Shown here: positions 13,091-24,524 of the stretch, piece after piece | Layout: each line of letters begins with the position of its first letter | Numbering within the stretch: position 1 is the first letter of the stretch | Assembly: GCA_022606135.1 (NCBI GenBank) | Contig: JABYQN010000003.1 | Location: 1,612,001-1,676,000, forward strand | DNA length: 64,000 bases | From: Fomes fomentarius | Lineage: Eukaryota > Basidiomycota > Agaricomycetes > Polyporales > Polyporaceae | Direction of reading: 5' to 3' | Notes under the pieces: generated by a model | Seen by the model: only the letters and a program-made list of their open reading frames with translations | The model's database searches: none | Told to the model about the DNA's origin: nothing | Translations under genes and position numbers: made by a program

Positions 13091-15320
13091 ATGCCTTCTC
13101 CTTCCACTCCTTCTCGTCCCCATGCCAATCTCAATCTCCATACCAATCCTAAACCCAATGCCGGCCATCCCTCGTCCAAGCAGACCCAGCCCGTGCCACA
13201 GACACACACGCACACGCACACGCAATCACAGGTGATGTGCCGACCGCCGTCGCCCATCTTCGACGTCCCGGAGCTCCCGACGCTCCGCCGGGTCAAGCCT
13301 CTCCCGAAACGCAGGCGAATGTCTGACCCCGTCTCGCAACACGACGACCTGCACACGAACGCAGCAGGCGGAAACGGGAATGCAAACGCAAACGCCACAA
13401 GCCCGGGATCAAAGGAGCAAGACCACGAGCACCCGGGGGGCACTGCTACCTCCGCCAAATCCACCACGACAGCAGCGGGGGAGGACAAGGCCGCGACGCC
13501 CGCCCCCGATCCTACACTGGCCGCGCAGAGAGCGTTGCAGGCGTACTACCACCCCGTCCTCGGCGGGGTGCGTGACCTCTTCAAGCACGTCGGACCGGGC
13601 GCGGACGCGGGCTCGCGTACGTCCACACCCATCGATCTGAGCTCCGCGCTCGTCCTGGGCTACGGCGGCGGAAATGGGCTTGGGATTGGGAACGGGAGCG
13701 GGGACGGGGGCAGGGAGGACGGGTACGGCTACGCGGACGGGGGGAGGATGACGAAGAGGAGGGCGGGGACGGCGACTACGTCGACCATCTGCAGCAGCCG
13801 GGGAACACGAAGAAGCGCAAGGTGCCTGCGAACATGTCCGGCTCGGCGCACGGGCACGATGGCGGCGACAGCGGGTCGGGCGCGGAGGATGAGGCGGGGG
13901 ATAGGAGCCTCGAGCGGGACGGGGACGCTGTGAGCGGGCTGGGTGCCGCAGGGTCGGGCGGCGGCGGTGGAGGAGGAGGAGGAGGAGGAGGGGGCGGGGG
14001 CACGCAGCTGGGTCTAGGGCGGGGCGGAGGGCTAGGATCGGGACTCGGGAAGGGGAAGAAGGGCCGGCTGTCACGCGCGACGCTTGCGGGGCTGCAGCAC
14101 AAGGAGCTGCTGAAGAGCCGGAAGCGTTTGCTGGCCGCGGTGCTGGGCAGCCTGCCGCACGGGGACACGCTCGCGCTCGACCAGGCGTTGTCGGCGGATG
14201 CGCTCTTCATGCGTGCACAGGCGCAGGCTCAAGCACAACTGCACGCCGGCCCAGGAAACGCTGCCCCGCCGCCGCCGCCGCGGGTGCGGCTGTCGCGCAG
14301 GCGGGTGCCGCGTGTTGCGCGGGCTCTCAAGGCTTACAATGAGTCTCACCCGCATGAACAGGGCGACGAGAACGAGGGCCCTGCGGCCGTGCTGCCTGCA
14401 GACGAGTTCTCATTCATGTTCAACAGCGCTAGTGAGTGGTGGATTCTGCTCGTGCAATGACATTCTGACCAAGGTACGCTATCCTCACGCACTCGCCCTT
14501 GCAAGCTTCGGACCGTCTGGCCGCTACGAAACAGGAAGTTACAGAGCTGCATAGCCGATTTGAAGCAGAGCTGGCGCGGCAGGCCGCGAAGGCAGCGGAG
14601 GCCGCGAAACAGGCTGCAGCGGCCCTCAGCGGACCTCTTGCGAAGCGTACGGACCGCTCCAAGCAGGCGACGCGCACGAGCGGGGGCAAGAATACTACTA
14701 CATCTATTGACGGCCAAAAGGGCAACCTGGAGCAGTCCCTGCTGGGCACGAAAGGCAAGGGGGGCAAGAAGAAGAAACGGTCGGCGCTGGCGAACGCGTC
14801 GAACCCGCACCACCTGCGCAACTACGTGCCGTCGCGGCTGCCGCACAGCGGGCCGCCGAGCGCACAGCAGGCGGTGCAGAACGCGCAGAACCTGCTCACG
14901 CCGCTCCCGCTCCGGTTCCTGTCGGCGGAGATCCCGCCGCGGCGGCGCAAGAAGAGGGAGGAGCAGGCGAACACGGTGGTGGCGGCGCCGCCGGTGGCGA
15001 ACCTGACGAACCCGGGGGACGAGTGGATCTGCCCGTTCTGCGAGTACGAGCTGTTCTACGGGGAGGAGCAGAGCTATACGCGCGCGGTGCGCAACCGGAA
15101 GAAGATCCTCCGTCGGCGCAGGCGGGCGCGCGAGCGGGCGGCGGCGGCGGCGAGCGGGGTGGCCGCCCCTGCGGCGGGGTCGGAGCGGACGGAGGAGGAG
15201 GAGCATGCTGCTGGATTCGAGAACGCCGCTCCCGCGAAGGAGGGTGGGCACGGAGGTGGTAGTGGCAAACAAGCGAAGTGGGGAGATGGAGGAGGCCATG
15301 CGGTTGCGGCGGACGCTTGA
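13091..15320 (+). CDS. Unrecognised Gly/Ala-rich protein with C-terminal CxxC motif (one-base frameshift)
   Basis: I do not recognise a named family. Exons 13091-14431 and 14506-15320; intron 74 nt. With one G added to the G6 run near 13740 the frame is open for 718 aa; without it, the conserved-looking downstream frame (DYVDHLQQPGNTKKRKVP) is lost. Layout: a disordered N-terminus with a THTHTHTQ run and a basic stretch LPKRRRM; the segment QRALQAYYHPVLGGVRDLF; an acidic patch; a glycine tract; a basic helix-rich part (LSRATLAGLQHKELLKSRK); a putative coiled coil after the intron; and near the C-terminus EWICPFCEYELFYGE followed by a very basic RNRKKILRRRRRARERA. The CxxC has no clear second pair, so a zinc-binding role is only a guess. 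Basic clusters suggest a nuclear protein. Confidence 0.7.
13201..13225 (+). repeat. CA-rich microsatellite in coding sequence
   Basis: CACACG/CACGCA units encode a Thr-His repeat near residue 40 of the preceding gene. Confidence 0.7.
13961..14001 (+). repeat. GGA/GGC glycine tract
   Basis: Consecutive GGC, GGA and GGG codons encode an uninterrupted polyglycine tract in the 13091-15320 gene. The low complexity makes the assembly here error-prone. Confidence 0.75.
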
Positions 15321-16217
15321 GAGTTGTGGGCGGGTGGATGTTAGTGGACATGTAGCACAGTTATGTGTTTTGGCTGAACTGGAGAGACTGACTGGATTGA
15401 GTGGACGTCTGGTAGTATGTGTCGAGCCAGGGCAATGGAGGGCATCGATATCGTGGCGGGAATCTGTGGTTGGATGTGCCTGAAGATTGCATCTGGATGG
15501 CATCTGGCCTGCATCTCAGAGTGATGAGCGTAGACGCGGTCGGATCACGTGGATTAGCCAACTAAGTTGAACCGCTTCTGAGGCTGCGATTCTCAAGTCC
15601 GAGTCCGTCTCCAGCGTCCGTCCGTCTGTCTCCGTCCAAGCCGACACGACGCAGACGCACGCTGTGAGTGAGCTCACCAGCCCAGTCCCCCCAGGCCATC
15701 CGCCCCGCATCTCTCCCCGCTGACGACCACCGAGCACAGAGCACGCATCGACGCCAGGCAGCCGACTCAGCGCGCCTTTCCGAACCAGTCGGATCCGCGA
15801 CACCGACGCGGCGAAAACAGCACCTTTGTGAAGCAGACGGCGAACGCAAAGCCAGCCAGCCAGCAAGAGTCCGCCAGCCCGCACCGAACGCTGATCGAGC
15901 ACGCCGCACGCAGAGAGCTTGGGCAGAATATGTAGGTTGGGTCTCGCCGTATGTTTTCATATGTCATAGCGGAGAAGATGATGGCCGTGGCGGGGTGCGA
16001 GAGATCTGTCGATCGTGGTCGTCGCAGGATCATTCGCGAGTCCGAGCCGTTCTTTGTACCCCGCACAGAGGCGGGCGGTGATTCCGTGTGCTCGTCTAAC
16101 TAGTCCCGCGCGATCCGTCTTGTCTTCTTTCTTTCTCTCTCCCCCTCCATATGCATCCTCCTTTCTCATCCGCTGCCTCCTTCATGTCCTTTCTGACGAT
16201 CTCCCTCTGATTGCTGC
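15321..16217 (+). other. Intergenic region before GATA gene
   Basis: A 0.9-kb region, the last 150 bp pyrimidine-rich and probably the GATA-gene leader. No supported ORF or TATA box. Confidence 0.4.
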
Positions 16218-18129
16218 ATGCCGCCCTACAACAACGCCCCTCATGACCGTCCCCAGTCCGCGTCCCAAAACACGCCCGCTGATCCCGCCCGCGGCCGTAG
16301 TAGTCTAGCTTCCACCTCGTACACCTCCCTCGGCCACGCTCTTGCCCCCGACGCATCGCGAGCCCCCGACACGTCCTACTATCCCCAGCCCCCGCCCAAT
16401 TCCGCCCGTCCCCCATCGCAGATGGCTTCCGACAGCCGATACATGTACCATCCCCAGGAAGTGCCCCCTGCCCCGCCTTATCCATACCCATACCCCGCAC
16501 CGTCCTATGAGAACGGCCAGTACGCGCAGGGCTCTTCTCGTCAGCCTGTACGCTCCCCTCCCCCTCCTTCCCAGCCTGCGCAGCATCCCCAGCATTCCCA
16601 GCATCCCCCGCCCCCGGCCCCGTACAACGGTGCCCCGCCAGCATACCCGTCACAGCAACCCGGATACCCCCCGCCGCCCGCGTACGGCGTCCCCCCTCCG
16701 CCTCAGCAGCAATGGCAAGGCGAGTGGTCCCACTACAACTCCCCATACCCTCCGGCGCCCCCACCCGGCCAGCAGCCATATCCGCCGCCGCCGCCGCCGA
16801 GCAGCGCACGACCGGACCTGTCGCCCACGACGCCGAGCGAGGACCGGCGGTATGCGCATGCGCAACCCCCTCCTCCTCCCAGACAGGAGCCCCAGCCGCG
16901 CCGTACAGAAGAACGACCTCCCCCACAGCGTCCGGAGGCGGCCCCACCCCCTCCCGCACCAGTACGTAAAACACGCGAGAACGAGCCTCCCGCACCTGCG
17001 CCTGCGCCCCCAGCGCCGGTGCCCGTTGCACATGCACCACCCCCGCCTCCGCCCCCGCCTGCACCTGCACAGACTGCCGCCCCGCCGCCGCATCCGGCCA
17101 ACGGGCTTGGGATAGATTTTGTAAAGGTACGGCGCGATCGCCTTCTCACTGTCACACATATGGTCATATACACGCTGCACTTGTGCTGACTGGTTATATG
17201 CACAGCTGGTCGAGTCGTACCGGCTGATCTTCGAGTCTGCGAACGGACTGGCGTACGAGCCGACGACGGCCGCGCGGCCGCCGCCGCCCGCAGAGACAGT
17301 GGAGCGGATGTTGCAGGCGGCGACGTACGGCCTGCAGGTGCTGGACGCTGCAGTGAAGCGGGTCGGTCCCGAGGCGGTTCACGCAGCGGGGGATCGGGCA
17401 GCAGAAGAGGAAGACGGAGAGGGCAGCCGAGGAAGACAGGTGGGTGGCACGTCGTCGGGCGTTGTTGGGGAGCGGATGGCTGACTGTATGCGCGTTTTCT
17501 GTCTTGACTGGCTGCATGCTCGGACCTCGCGCTCTCCGGGGCTGCAGACGGAGAACCAGCCGGGGACCGAGGGGCAGACGTGCCTCGGATGCAGCGCGAC
17601 TTCCACGCCCGAATGGCGCCGTGGCCCGATGGGTCAGTCTCTTTCTCATCTTGATTATCGCCCCGCTGCCCTTCGCGCGACCCCGGCCGACCCCGGACGG
17701 TTGACGTTGGGTAATCCCTCTCAGACGTGCTGCTGACAGCTCTGCCGGACAGGCCCGCGCACGCTCTGCAACGCCTGTGGACTCGTCTATGCTAAACTCG
17801 TGCGTCCCTCCACACATACCCCCCGTGCGCCTCCCACTGCTGACAATCTTGTTCATTCTCCCGCCGCTCTTATTCGCCGTTGCACCCCACCCAATTTGCC
17901 TATCCGAACCGCGGCTTCCTCCTTACAGATCAAGAAACGCAATCGTAACGAGCCCGGCCGCTCTCGTGGGGGCGCAATACAGCCTCCCCGGACAACGGGG
18001 CAGATCGTGTCTGGGCCGGTAGAAGAAGCCGGCGCGATGTCCAGCGGGGACGGCGGCAGCGACGATGACGACTCGTACGGCGGGTCGCAGCAAGATCGCA
18101 GGAGCGAGCTGGGATATCGGAGAGACTGA
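16218..18129 (+). CDS. GATA-type zinc-finger protein, proline-rich
   Basis: DNA-binding GATA factor. Exons 16218-17126, 17206-17439, 17548-17632, 17753-17799 and 17929-18129 give 491 aa. Residues 1-300 are extremely Pro/Gln-rich with polyproline runs. Exon 2 encodes a helical segment (LVESYRLIFESANGLAYEP ... ATYGLQVLDAAVKRVG). The single finger has the pattern C-x2-C-x18-C-x2-C, from CLGC in exon 3 to CNACG in exon 4, followed by the basic tail LIKKRNR. The 18-residue loop is the type found in fungal WC-2 and plant GATA proteins, not the 17-residue AreA type. No PAS domain is visible, so it should not be called WC-2. The acidic/Ser C-terminus could be an activation region. The target genes are unknown. 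Confidence 0.87.
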
Positions 18130-21100
18130 TCGCCGTGGTTTATGTCGCGACCTCGAATGCGAACCGGTGTGTCGTTTCGTTTTTCTCCTCTTCGGCGCTT
18201 TACGCTCCTCCTATTCTTCGCGTCCCCACCGATCTACCAAGTCCAACTCTTTCTCTCTCGTCGCGTGTTGTTTTTGCGTCCATGTCTGCTGTCTCCGCGC
18301 GCTGTTCATATGTTTTTGATTGGTCGTTTGGTAAGCTATCCCTTGGCCGCTCCCCCCAACTTCGTCGCTCGCTCCGCCCGCTCGTACCAGTCATTCTAAT
18401 GCTCATCCCTCCCTGCCCAGTCTGCACGCCCCACACCTCGCACCGCGTCCCTGCGTCCTGTCCCTGTATATCTCCGCCTCTGCACTACATAACTACATCT
18501 TCAAGTCTGCTTGCTTGGCACTGGCTTTCTGACACATGCTGCTGCTATTCCACCAGTCTAGGCTACAGTTCTCTCTTTACCCTCTAACCTGCCCGGTCGT
18601 ACTCGTGCATATACGTATATCCGTTCGTGTGTGTAATCATTTCGCGCGCGCATGATATGCGCACTGTTCCCATGTCCCCGCGTGTATGTCCGTATTTCTT
18701 GCCGTCCGTTCGTTAGTTCGTCTGCCGGATTTACTTTATAGAACACGAGTCAAGGTTGAGGGCACATGCGATGTGGCCAGCCGCCATGGTGTATACTATA
18801 GAGTCCACGGTTCATGTCGGCTGTTACAAATAAGTACTGTCAATTTCGACCGATGGGAGCGGCGCATACCCCCATTCGTGTGGTTTGCGCAGACCAGGCC
18901 GCTAACTTCTTGGGCGGTATATTTGAGCTTGATCGAGACGACGGCTCAACACGCTGCGGCGCGACGTATATTGGTTGTCAACTCGTCTGTCACGGTGATT
19001 TGCGTGTCTGTCGTCCCTGGGGCCCTGGACCACGATTGCAACCCGCTCGATATTCATTTAAATTTTACGCAGACGGAGGAATTATTGATATTGAGAAAGG
19101 CCGCACCACTCCCCGCGGCGGACAGCGCGGTACCGGTGCTGGGGTGCGGCTTGGACCGTTTGGTACGAGACCAGATAAATATTCCACATGCCACGGTTGG
19201 AGACCCCGCTTCTGTATAAATTTAATACATAACCGGAGCCGCCCGCATCAATAGGACCGTCCAATCGTCGACAACCCAGGGGTACTAGAAACACTGCACT
19301 TCCTTTGATATCTATCTATCTATCATCTCGCACGTCAGACGCACTACATGTACAGCTGACGGGCATCAAATTAGAAATCGCATCTGACGAACGGACAACC
19401 TTACTCTCTGACTCATAATGCAAGGGGATACTAATAGTTCCAGGGCGCAGTAAGTATTAGTACGTATACGTATGAACCGCCCAACTCTGCTCGTTCTCAT
19501 GACTCCCAGCACAGTCACCAGTTGAGCATGAGTCGTCCGCACGGTCCAGCGTGCAGCGTTGCAACGATGGAACTTCCGCTGCGATCGGAGCCTACTCCGT
19601 AATCTCTCCGTCTTCTCGAGCTCTTCAGCTCCCAGCCTCGGTTCTGCCATATTATTGCACCCCTTCTCCTTCTCCCTTGCCCCTTCCCCCGGTTTGACCC
19701 TGCGGTACTATCAGGCGCGGACCGCCGCTGGAACTGCTGGTAAGTAGCAGTACCCGAAGGGCAACCTTGTTCGCCAACGTCGGGCGGGTCCGAGGCCCAT
19801 TCGAACTTCGTGTGCATGCCTCGAGGCCCGGGTGCAACGCAGTTGCTAGTCATATGGGTGCATTCAAAAGAGCAAATGGCGTGCTATCACTAGCCGTTGG
19901 ATGCTGGCAGCAGCAGCTACAGGTCCCAGTGCCCGTGCGCCGTGCAGTCCACTCGGCTCCTCGGATGGCGTCACGGCCGGACGCGGACTGGGTACATACA
20001 GGCCGGTAGTAGTGACACGCTCTGACGTATAGGCGAGTAAGACGACCCCCCACCCCACCGCAGATAACGAGGCGACCGGGGGTTGGGCCTGTGACTGGGA
20101 TGCTGGAAGCTCCACTCGACGACTGGTCCTCCTGGAACTGGTCATTTGCGCCCCGGTCTCTCCGCCGATCCTGATGAGCAGCCGGATATGTTCGTGCTCA
20201 TTCCCACACACGGTGCTTCGCGGGGGAGGGGGTCAGACCATGATATTCATCGATCGTTACATGATAGTGCGAGTCGTTGCAGCCTGAGTGCAACCGTGGC
20301 GGTTGAACGGAGACAGCATGGAGTCTGAGGCGTGAGGGGGTCGGGAGATGATGCAATGGTTCAACGTTCAAGCTCAAGAGCGAGGTGGCCATCGCCCCGG
20401 CTCGCGGCTTGGCAGACGAGAGAGCGCGCATGGATTGCGTTTAAATTTGCATGACGTCAAAGTTCTCTACAGCCCTGAGGCCTGTGGCCTAAGGCCAGGG
20501 GAGTCGCCGCGAGCCCAGGTTCCCCCCAACGTCGCGGGGGCGCAGCGAAAGGGGATAGCGACATCCGGGACGGGTCTTCCCCGCTATTTCCTGATGCAGT
20601 GGATTTAGTTATCGGTCCATGTGGGCAGTCCACAATCACTGGGAAACTTTGAAGAAGAAGGGGACCACCGCCTGACATTCTCGCTGACACCGGGACCGCG
20701 CGCGCGTGTGTGTGCGGTGTGTGGTGTGTGTAGTCATGGCCTGGAAGACGAGGTAGGACCGCAAGTCAAAGAGGCAGGGAGGGGGTGGGGTGGGGGGCCG
20801 CGCTGACTGGCTGACTGACTGACGGTCTCCACGCCCCCAGAGTGGATCACAATTGAATTGCGCGCTTCTGGGAAGTTGGGCTTCTGCCAACGGTTGGTGG
20901 CTTGATCGTCAGTTGACCATCGTCCGAGCAGGAGCGAGAGAGAGAGAACGTAAATGCACAGCAACTAGTGTGCAACCCACGAATAGACCTGGCCCATCGT
21001 CCCGCCGTGGGCCGACGGCCCTACCGTCAGGGAAGTTTCCGACGGGGATACGTAAATCGCACCTGGGTGGTTCGCGCGATGGACAGATCGTCCCAGGCCG

Positions 21101-21733
21101 TCACCAAGGTAGCCGCTGCTTTCGAAGTGAGGTCAGGGAAGCACTCCCACCGCGTGCAAGCGGCTGCGCATGCGAGCAATAGGACACTAGTGACTAAGGG
21201 AGGCATGGTACTTAGTCCGCGGGCATTCATCTAACACGGCGCTATGGCTTCTCCCGTGCTGTTTAGCGGTGCCAAGTCCGTCATTAGGGCATTACGGCAG
21301 GAGTGCTTCTTCCGGGGGCCTGCTTGGAAGGCGTTTGGTCGAGGTGTTGCCGGCAGTGTAAGCCTGAAAGGGAAGCCTGTTCCGCAGGCATAGTAAGGAA
21401 CGAGAACGATCGAGCATCCGCCGGGAAGCGGCTGGTGTGCGGTAATCCTAATACTTATCGCATTCATACGAATCTTCGGTGATCGGCCAACTCGCACTTC
21501 GGCCAATCGTTCCGGGCAGTGGTGAGATAGATGAGCCACATATTGGCAGCTGTACGGTATTCTTGATAGCGAAAGACAGCTGAACGAACCCGCCATGACG
21601 CAACCTATATAGGACGTACCATCATCACACCACAGTATTAGAATACACGACGAGCAATCCGGCCGAGCACGTATAGATACATTAACCAACCGAGAAGCGG
21701 CTGCGCCAACTCGCATGCTCAAGCGCTCATCCA
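18130..21733. other. 3.6-kb gene-poor region between convergent genes
   Basis: This region lies between the 3' ends of the GATA gene (plus) and SPT20 (minus). The first 600 bp are pyrimidine-rich and could be a long 3' UTR. Further in are a (TATC)4 run near 19309, a TATA-like element near 19215, a TGACGTCA palindrome near 20452, a CG/TG-rich microsatellite near 20697-20735 and a (GACT)n run near 20804. ORFs are short and lack family resemblance. No transposon terminal repeats were found by eye. Confidence 0.4.
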
Positions 21734-24316
21734 TCACGAGCCCTGCTGTCCACCTTGCGGGGGCTTTGGCTGAACGCCTGGCTGCATCTGCGGTGGATGC
21801 CCCTGCATACCCGCCATTTGTTGCGGCACGCCCCGCCCCGCCCCAGCGAGCTGCCAGTACCCCTGCGGCACCTGCCCCGGCATCATGCCCACCCGCTGGA
21901 AGTTGTACATTTGATACTGAGCCATCATCTGCGGGTTGGACATCGCTACTTGTGCTGCCGCGACCGCCTGCTGTTGCTGTTGCTGTTGGGGGTGGTGTTG
22001 CTGCTGCTGCTGCGAGGCCTGCTGGCCCTGCTGCATCTGTGCATGCTGCTGCTGCTGTTGATGCTGTTGCTGCTGCACTAGCCGCATGTACTGCGCCTGG
22101 GCTTGGGCTTGTAACACATACTGCTGCTGCTGCTGCTGGAGAAGTTGCTGTGGATGCTGAGGCTGGCCCTGAGGCTGCATCTGTTGCTGCGCCTGCGGGG
22201 GGCGCTGCTGTTGTGGGTGCGGTTGCTGTTGTTGCGGAACCTGTTGCTGTTGTTGTTGCGGGGTCTGTGGAGGCGCATTTGGCATCGGGGAGCGGGTGAT
22301 CTGCTGGTTCGGCACCATCGGGCTGTTGCGTGGCGCCACGCCGGCCGCAACCTGCGCTTGTGCTTGTGCTTGTGCAGGAGGCATCGGACTCCGTGTTTGT
22401 TGTTGTGCGGCGGGAGAAGGCGCGCCTTGCTGCTGCCCCTGGTTCATCCGCTGAGCCTGGGCTTGATTCTGTGCTTGAGCCTGAGCCTGAGCTTGCATCT
22501 GGAACGCTATGTACTGTTGGTAGAACTGAGCGGGTACCGTGCCCTGTGCAGCCCCTTGCCCGTTCGGCGCCGCAACACCTTGAGCAGCTGCTGCCTGGGC
22601 AGCCTGAGCCTGAGCTTGAACCTGAGCAGCTTTCCGGTGGGCGCTGATGAAAGCCATCTGCTGTTGCGTAAACTGTCCGGGAATCTGGTGCTGCTGCAGA
22701 TGGGATTTCTGCTGCGCGGCGGGCTGTTGTTGCAGTGCCGGCGACGGCTGGACGGGACGCTGTTGTGCTGCCTGGCCCACCTGCTGCACGACCGGCGGCG
22801 GCGCCGGGACTTGGACTGGGGCGGGAGGGACCACCGACGGCGGGCGCTGTTGTTCGTGGATCGACGCGGGGCTGCTCGCGTGAGCGACTGACGGCGGACG
22901 CGGCGAGGGAGCCGGCTGTGCTGGCGATGCAGGCGTCGCGACCCGCTGCCCCTGCGCGACTGGCGGAAACTGCGCCTGCAGGTGTGGCGGAATCGCATGC
23001 GGCGGTCCCGAAGACCCTGGCGCGGGTGTGACCGACGCCCGAGGTACTATGCGCGGCGACTGTGTGCCCTCGGGCTTCTTCTTCGATTGCTGCTTCTTGA
23101 TGTTCTGCACTGGAAGCGGGGGAGAGGTGGCCATCGGAGCGGGCGAAGGCACACTTGGCTGGGGTGGGTGGTGGAATTGGACAGATGGCGGGACAGGGGT
23201 GGATGAGGCGGGAGGAGCGGGTGGTGCAGGTAGGGTAGCGGGTGTCGTAGCAGTGACCGTGCCTGGAATAGTGGCCGTTCCGCCAGGAGGTACTGATCCG
23301 GGGTGAGGAGAAGCAGTCATTGCTGGCATCTGCTGGGTCGCCGGTGGTTGAGGAGTCACTTTGGCTTGTCTCATCCTCTGGAGGACGTCCAATATCGTGA
23401 ATTTCCTAGACGAGACATTGTTAGCTAACCCCGCTTGACATTTGGTTGTTGGTGAGCTCACCCTGTCGGAATATTCCGCTGGGGGCTCATGAACTGCATG
23501 AGCTTCACGCGGCGGGCCTTCTCCAGTTCGTCTGCCTCCTGGTCCACAGCAACCGCTTTGCGCTTGAGTGGCAGGGGTGCGGGTGGCGTTGACACCCTTT
23601 GTGTAGCGTTGACCATCCGGGTTAAATGAACGTCAGGCTCAAGGCACAGTGGAGGATTCGTTGCTAGCTATTGAACACGGTTGTCAGCTACGAACAGACT
23701 GATATATTGCTGCCTATGGCCACGATGGATAGGAGCTCCGGTCGTGCTGGCTTTTGGGGTGCCACGTCGTTCACTTACCAGCAAGCGAGCCTCCACTTCC
23801 AGAGCTTCTGCGTCTGTCCACGAAGCATTACTTCTCTGATTCATGAGACAGATGTCCGCCCATCGAGACTCGTCGTTCGGCGTCAAGACGACGCGTGACT
23901 TGTCTGGAGTGTCGAGTTCGGGTTCACCGCCTCTCGCTGGGCGGTAATCGAGCAATTCTACAATGAGGCAGCCTGCACCATTTTGAATAATCAATTTTTG
24001 GCACTTCCCGCGACTATCCAACGGCGTTACCTTCGTAGAAAGGCAGTCTAGCTGCGTCGAACAGTTCCAGGAAGTCTACAGGTATGCGTTGAGACCGAAT
24101 ATCATCAAGCAATGACTGGAGGCAAGCTTAGTATGACCAAGATGTGTAGAGTGCTCAGCACCATTTCCATACCGCAATCTGGTTATTGTACAGAAATTTG
24201 GATCCGTTGTTCAATGTCCAGTACTCGCGATATAGTCGGACGGTGAACGACGGTGGCGAGTGATCGTAAGTCTTGAGGATCCCTTGTACGAAGCGGCTCA
24301 TGTTGTACAGCGCCAT
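21734..24316 (-). CDS. SPT20: SAGA complex subunit SPT20
   Basis: Homologue of Spt20, the scaffold subunit of the SAGA transcription coactivator. Minus-strand exons 24173-24316, 24031-24115, 23779-23972, 23462-23667 and 21734-23405 give 766 aa. The N-terminal Spt20 domain is clear: EYWTLNNGSKFLYNN in exon 1, IPVDFLELFDAARLPFYEG in exon 2, and CLIVELLDYRP then RVVLTPNDESRWADI in exon 3. A basic KRKAV region and KFTILDVLQRMRQ follow. The last exon, about 550 residues, is almost entirely Gln/Pro/Ala-rich, as in other fungal Spt20 proteins. The start was chosen at MALYNMSRF, which fits the family opening; a longer frame upstream (to 24406) is not supported. It is divergent from HGH1. Confidence 0.9.
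21965..22265 (-). repeat. Polyglutamine-coding CAG/CAA repeat block
   Basis: On the plus strand this reads as interrupted CTG/TTG repeats. It encodes several Gln runs separated by His, Pro and Met in the SPT20 C-terminus. Confidence 0.85.
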
Positions 24317-24524
24317 AGCTGCATGTGTGTGCGCCGTCAGAGGCGAAGGACAGGTATGCGTGGTTGGTGGATGACCTTGAAGACACGAAGGGCGAGTAGG
24401 GTTCACCGCAGCTCCGACTCGGTCAGCGTTTCAACGCCTGTATTACCTAAACCAGTGCTAGGCGTCTATCCAGATATCCACAAAGACTCGTGAGAAAATA
24501 CTCTACATCCCCCCCATCAGAGCA
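24317..24524. promoter_or_regulatory. Shared promoter region SPT20 / HGH1
   Basis: Only 208 bp lie between the divergent start codons. No TATA box was recognised; a CCCCCCC run sits just before the HGH1 start. Confidence 0.5.

Noticed and set aside
14346..15503. 385-codon ORF antisense to the CxxC gene
   Set aside because: Arg/Leu/Pro-rich product typical of antisense to Ala/Gly/Glu-rich exons; no family resemblance.
16218..18129. Calling the GATA protein WC-2 (blue-light regulator)
   Set aside because: The 18-residue finger loop fits, but no PAS domain is visible.
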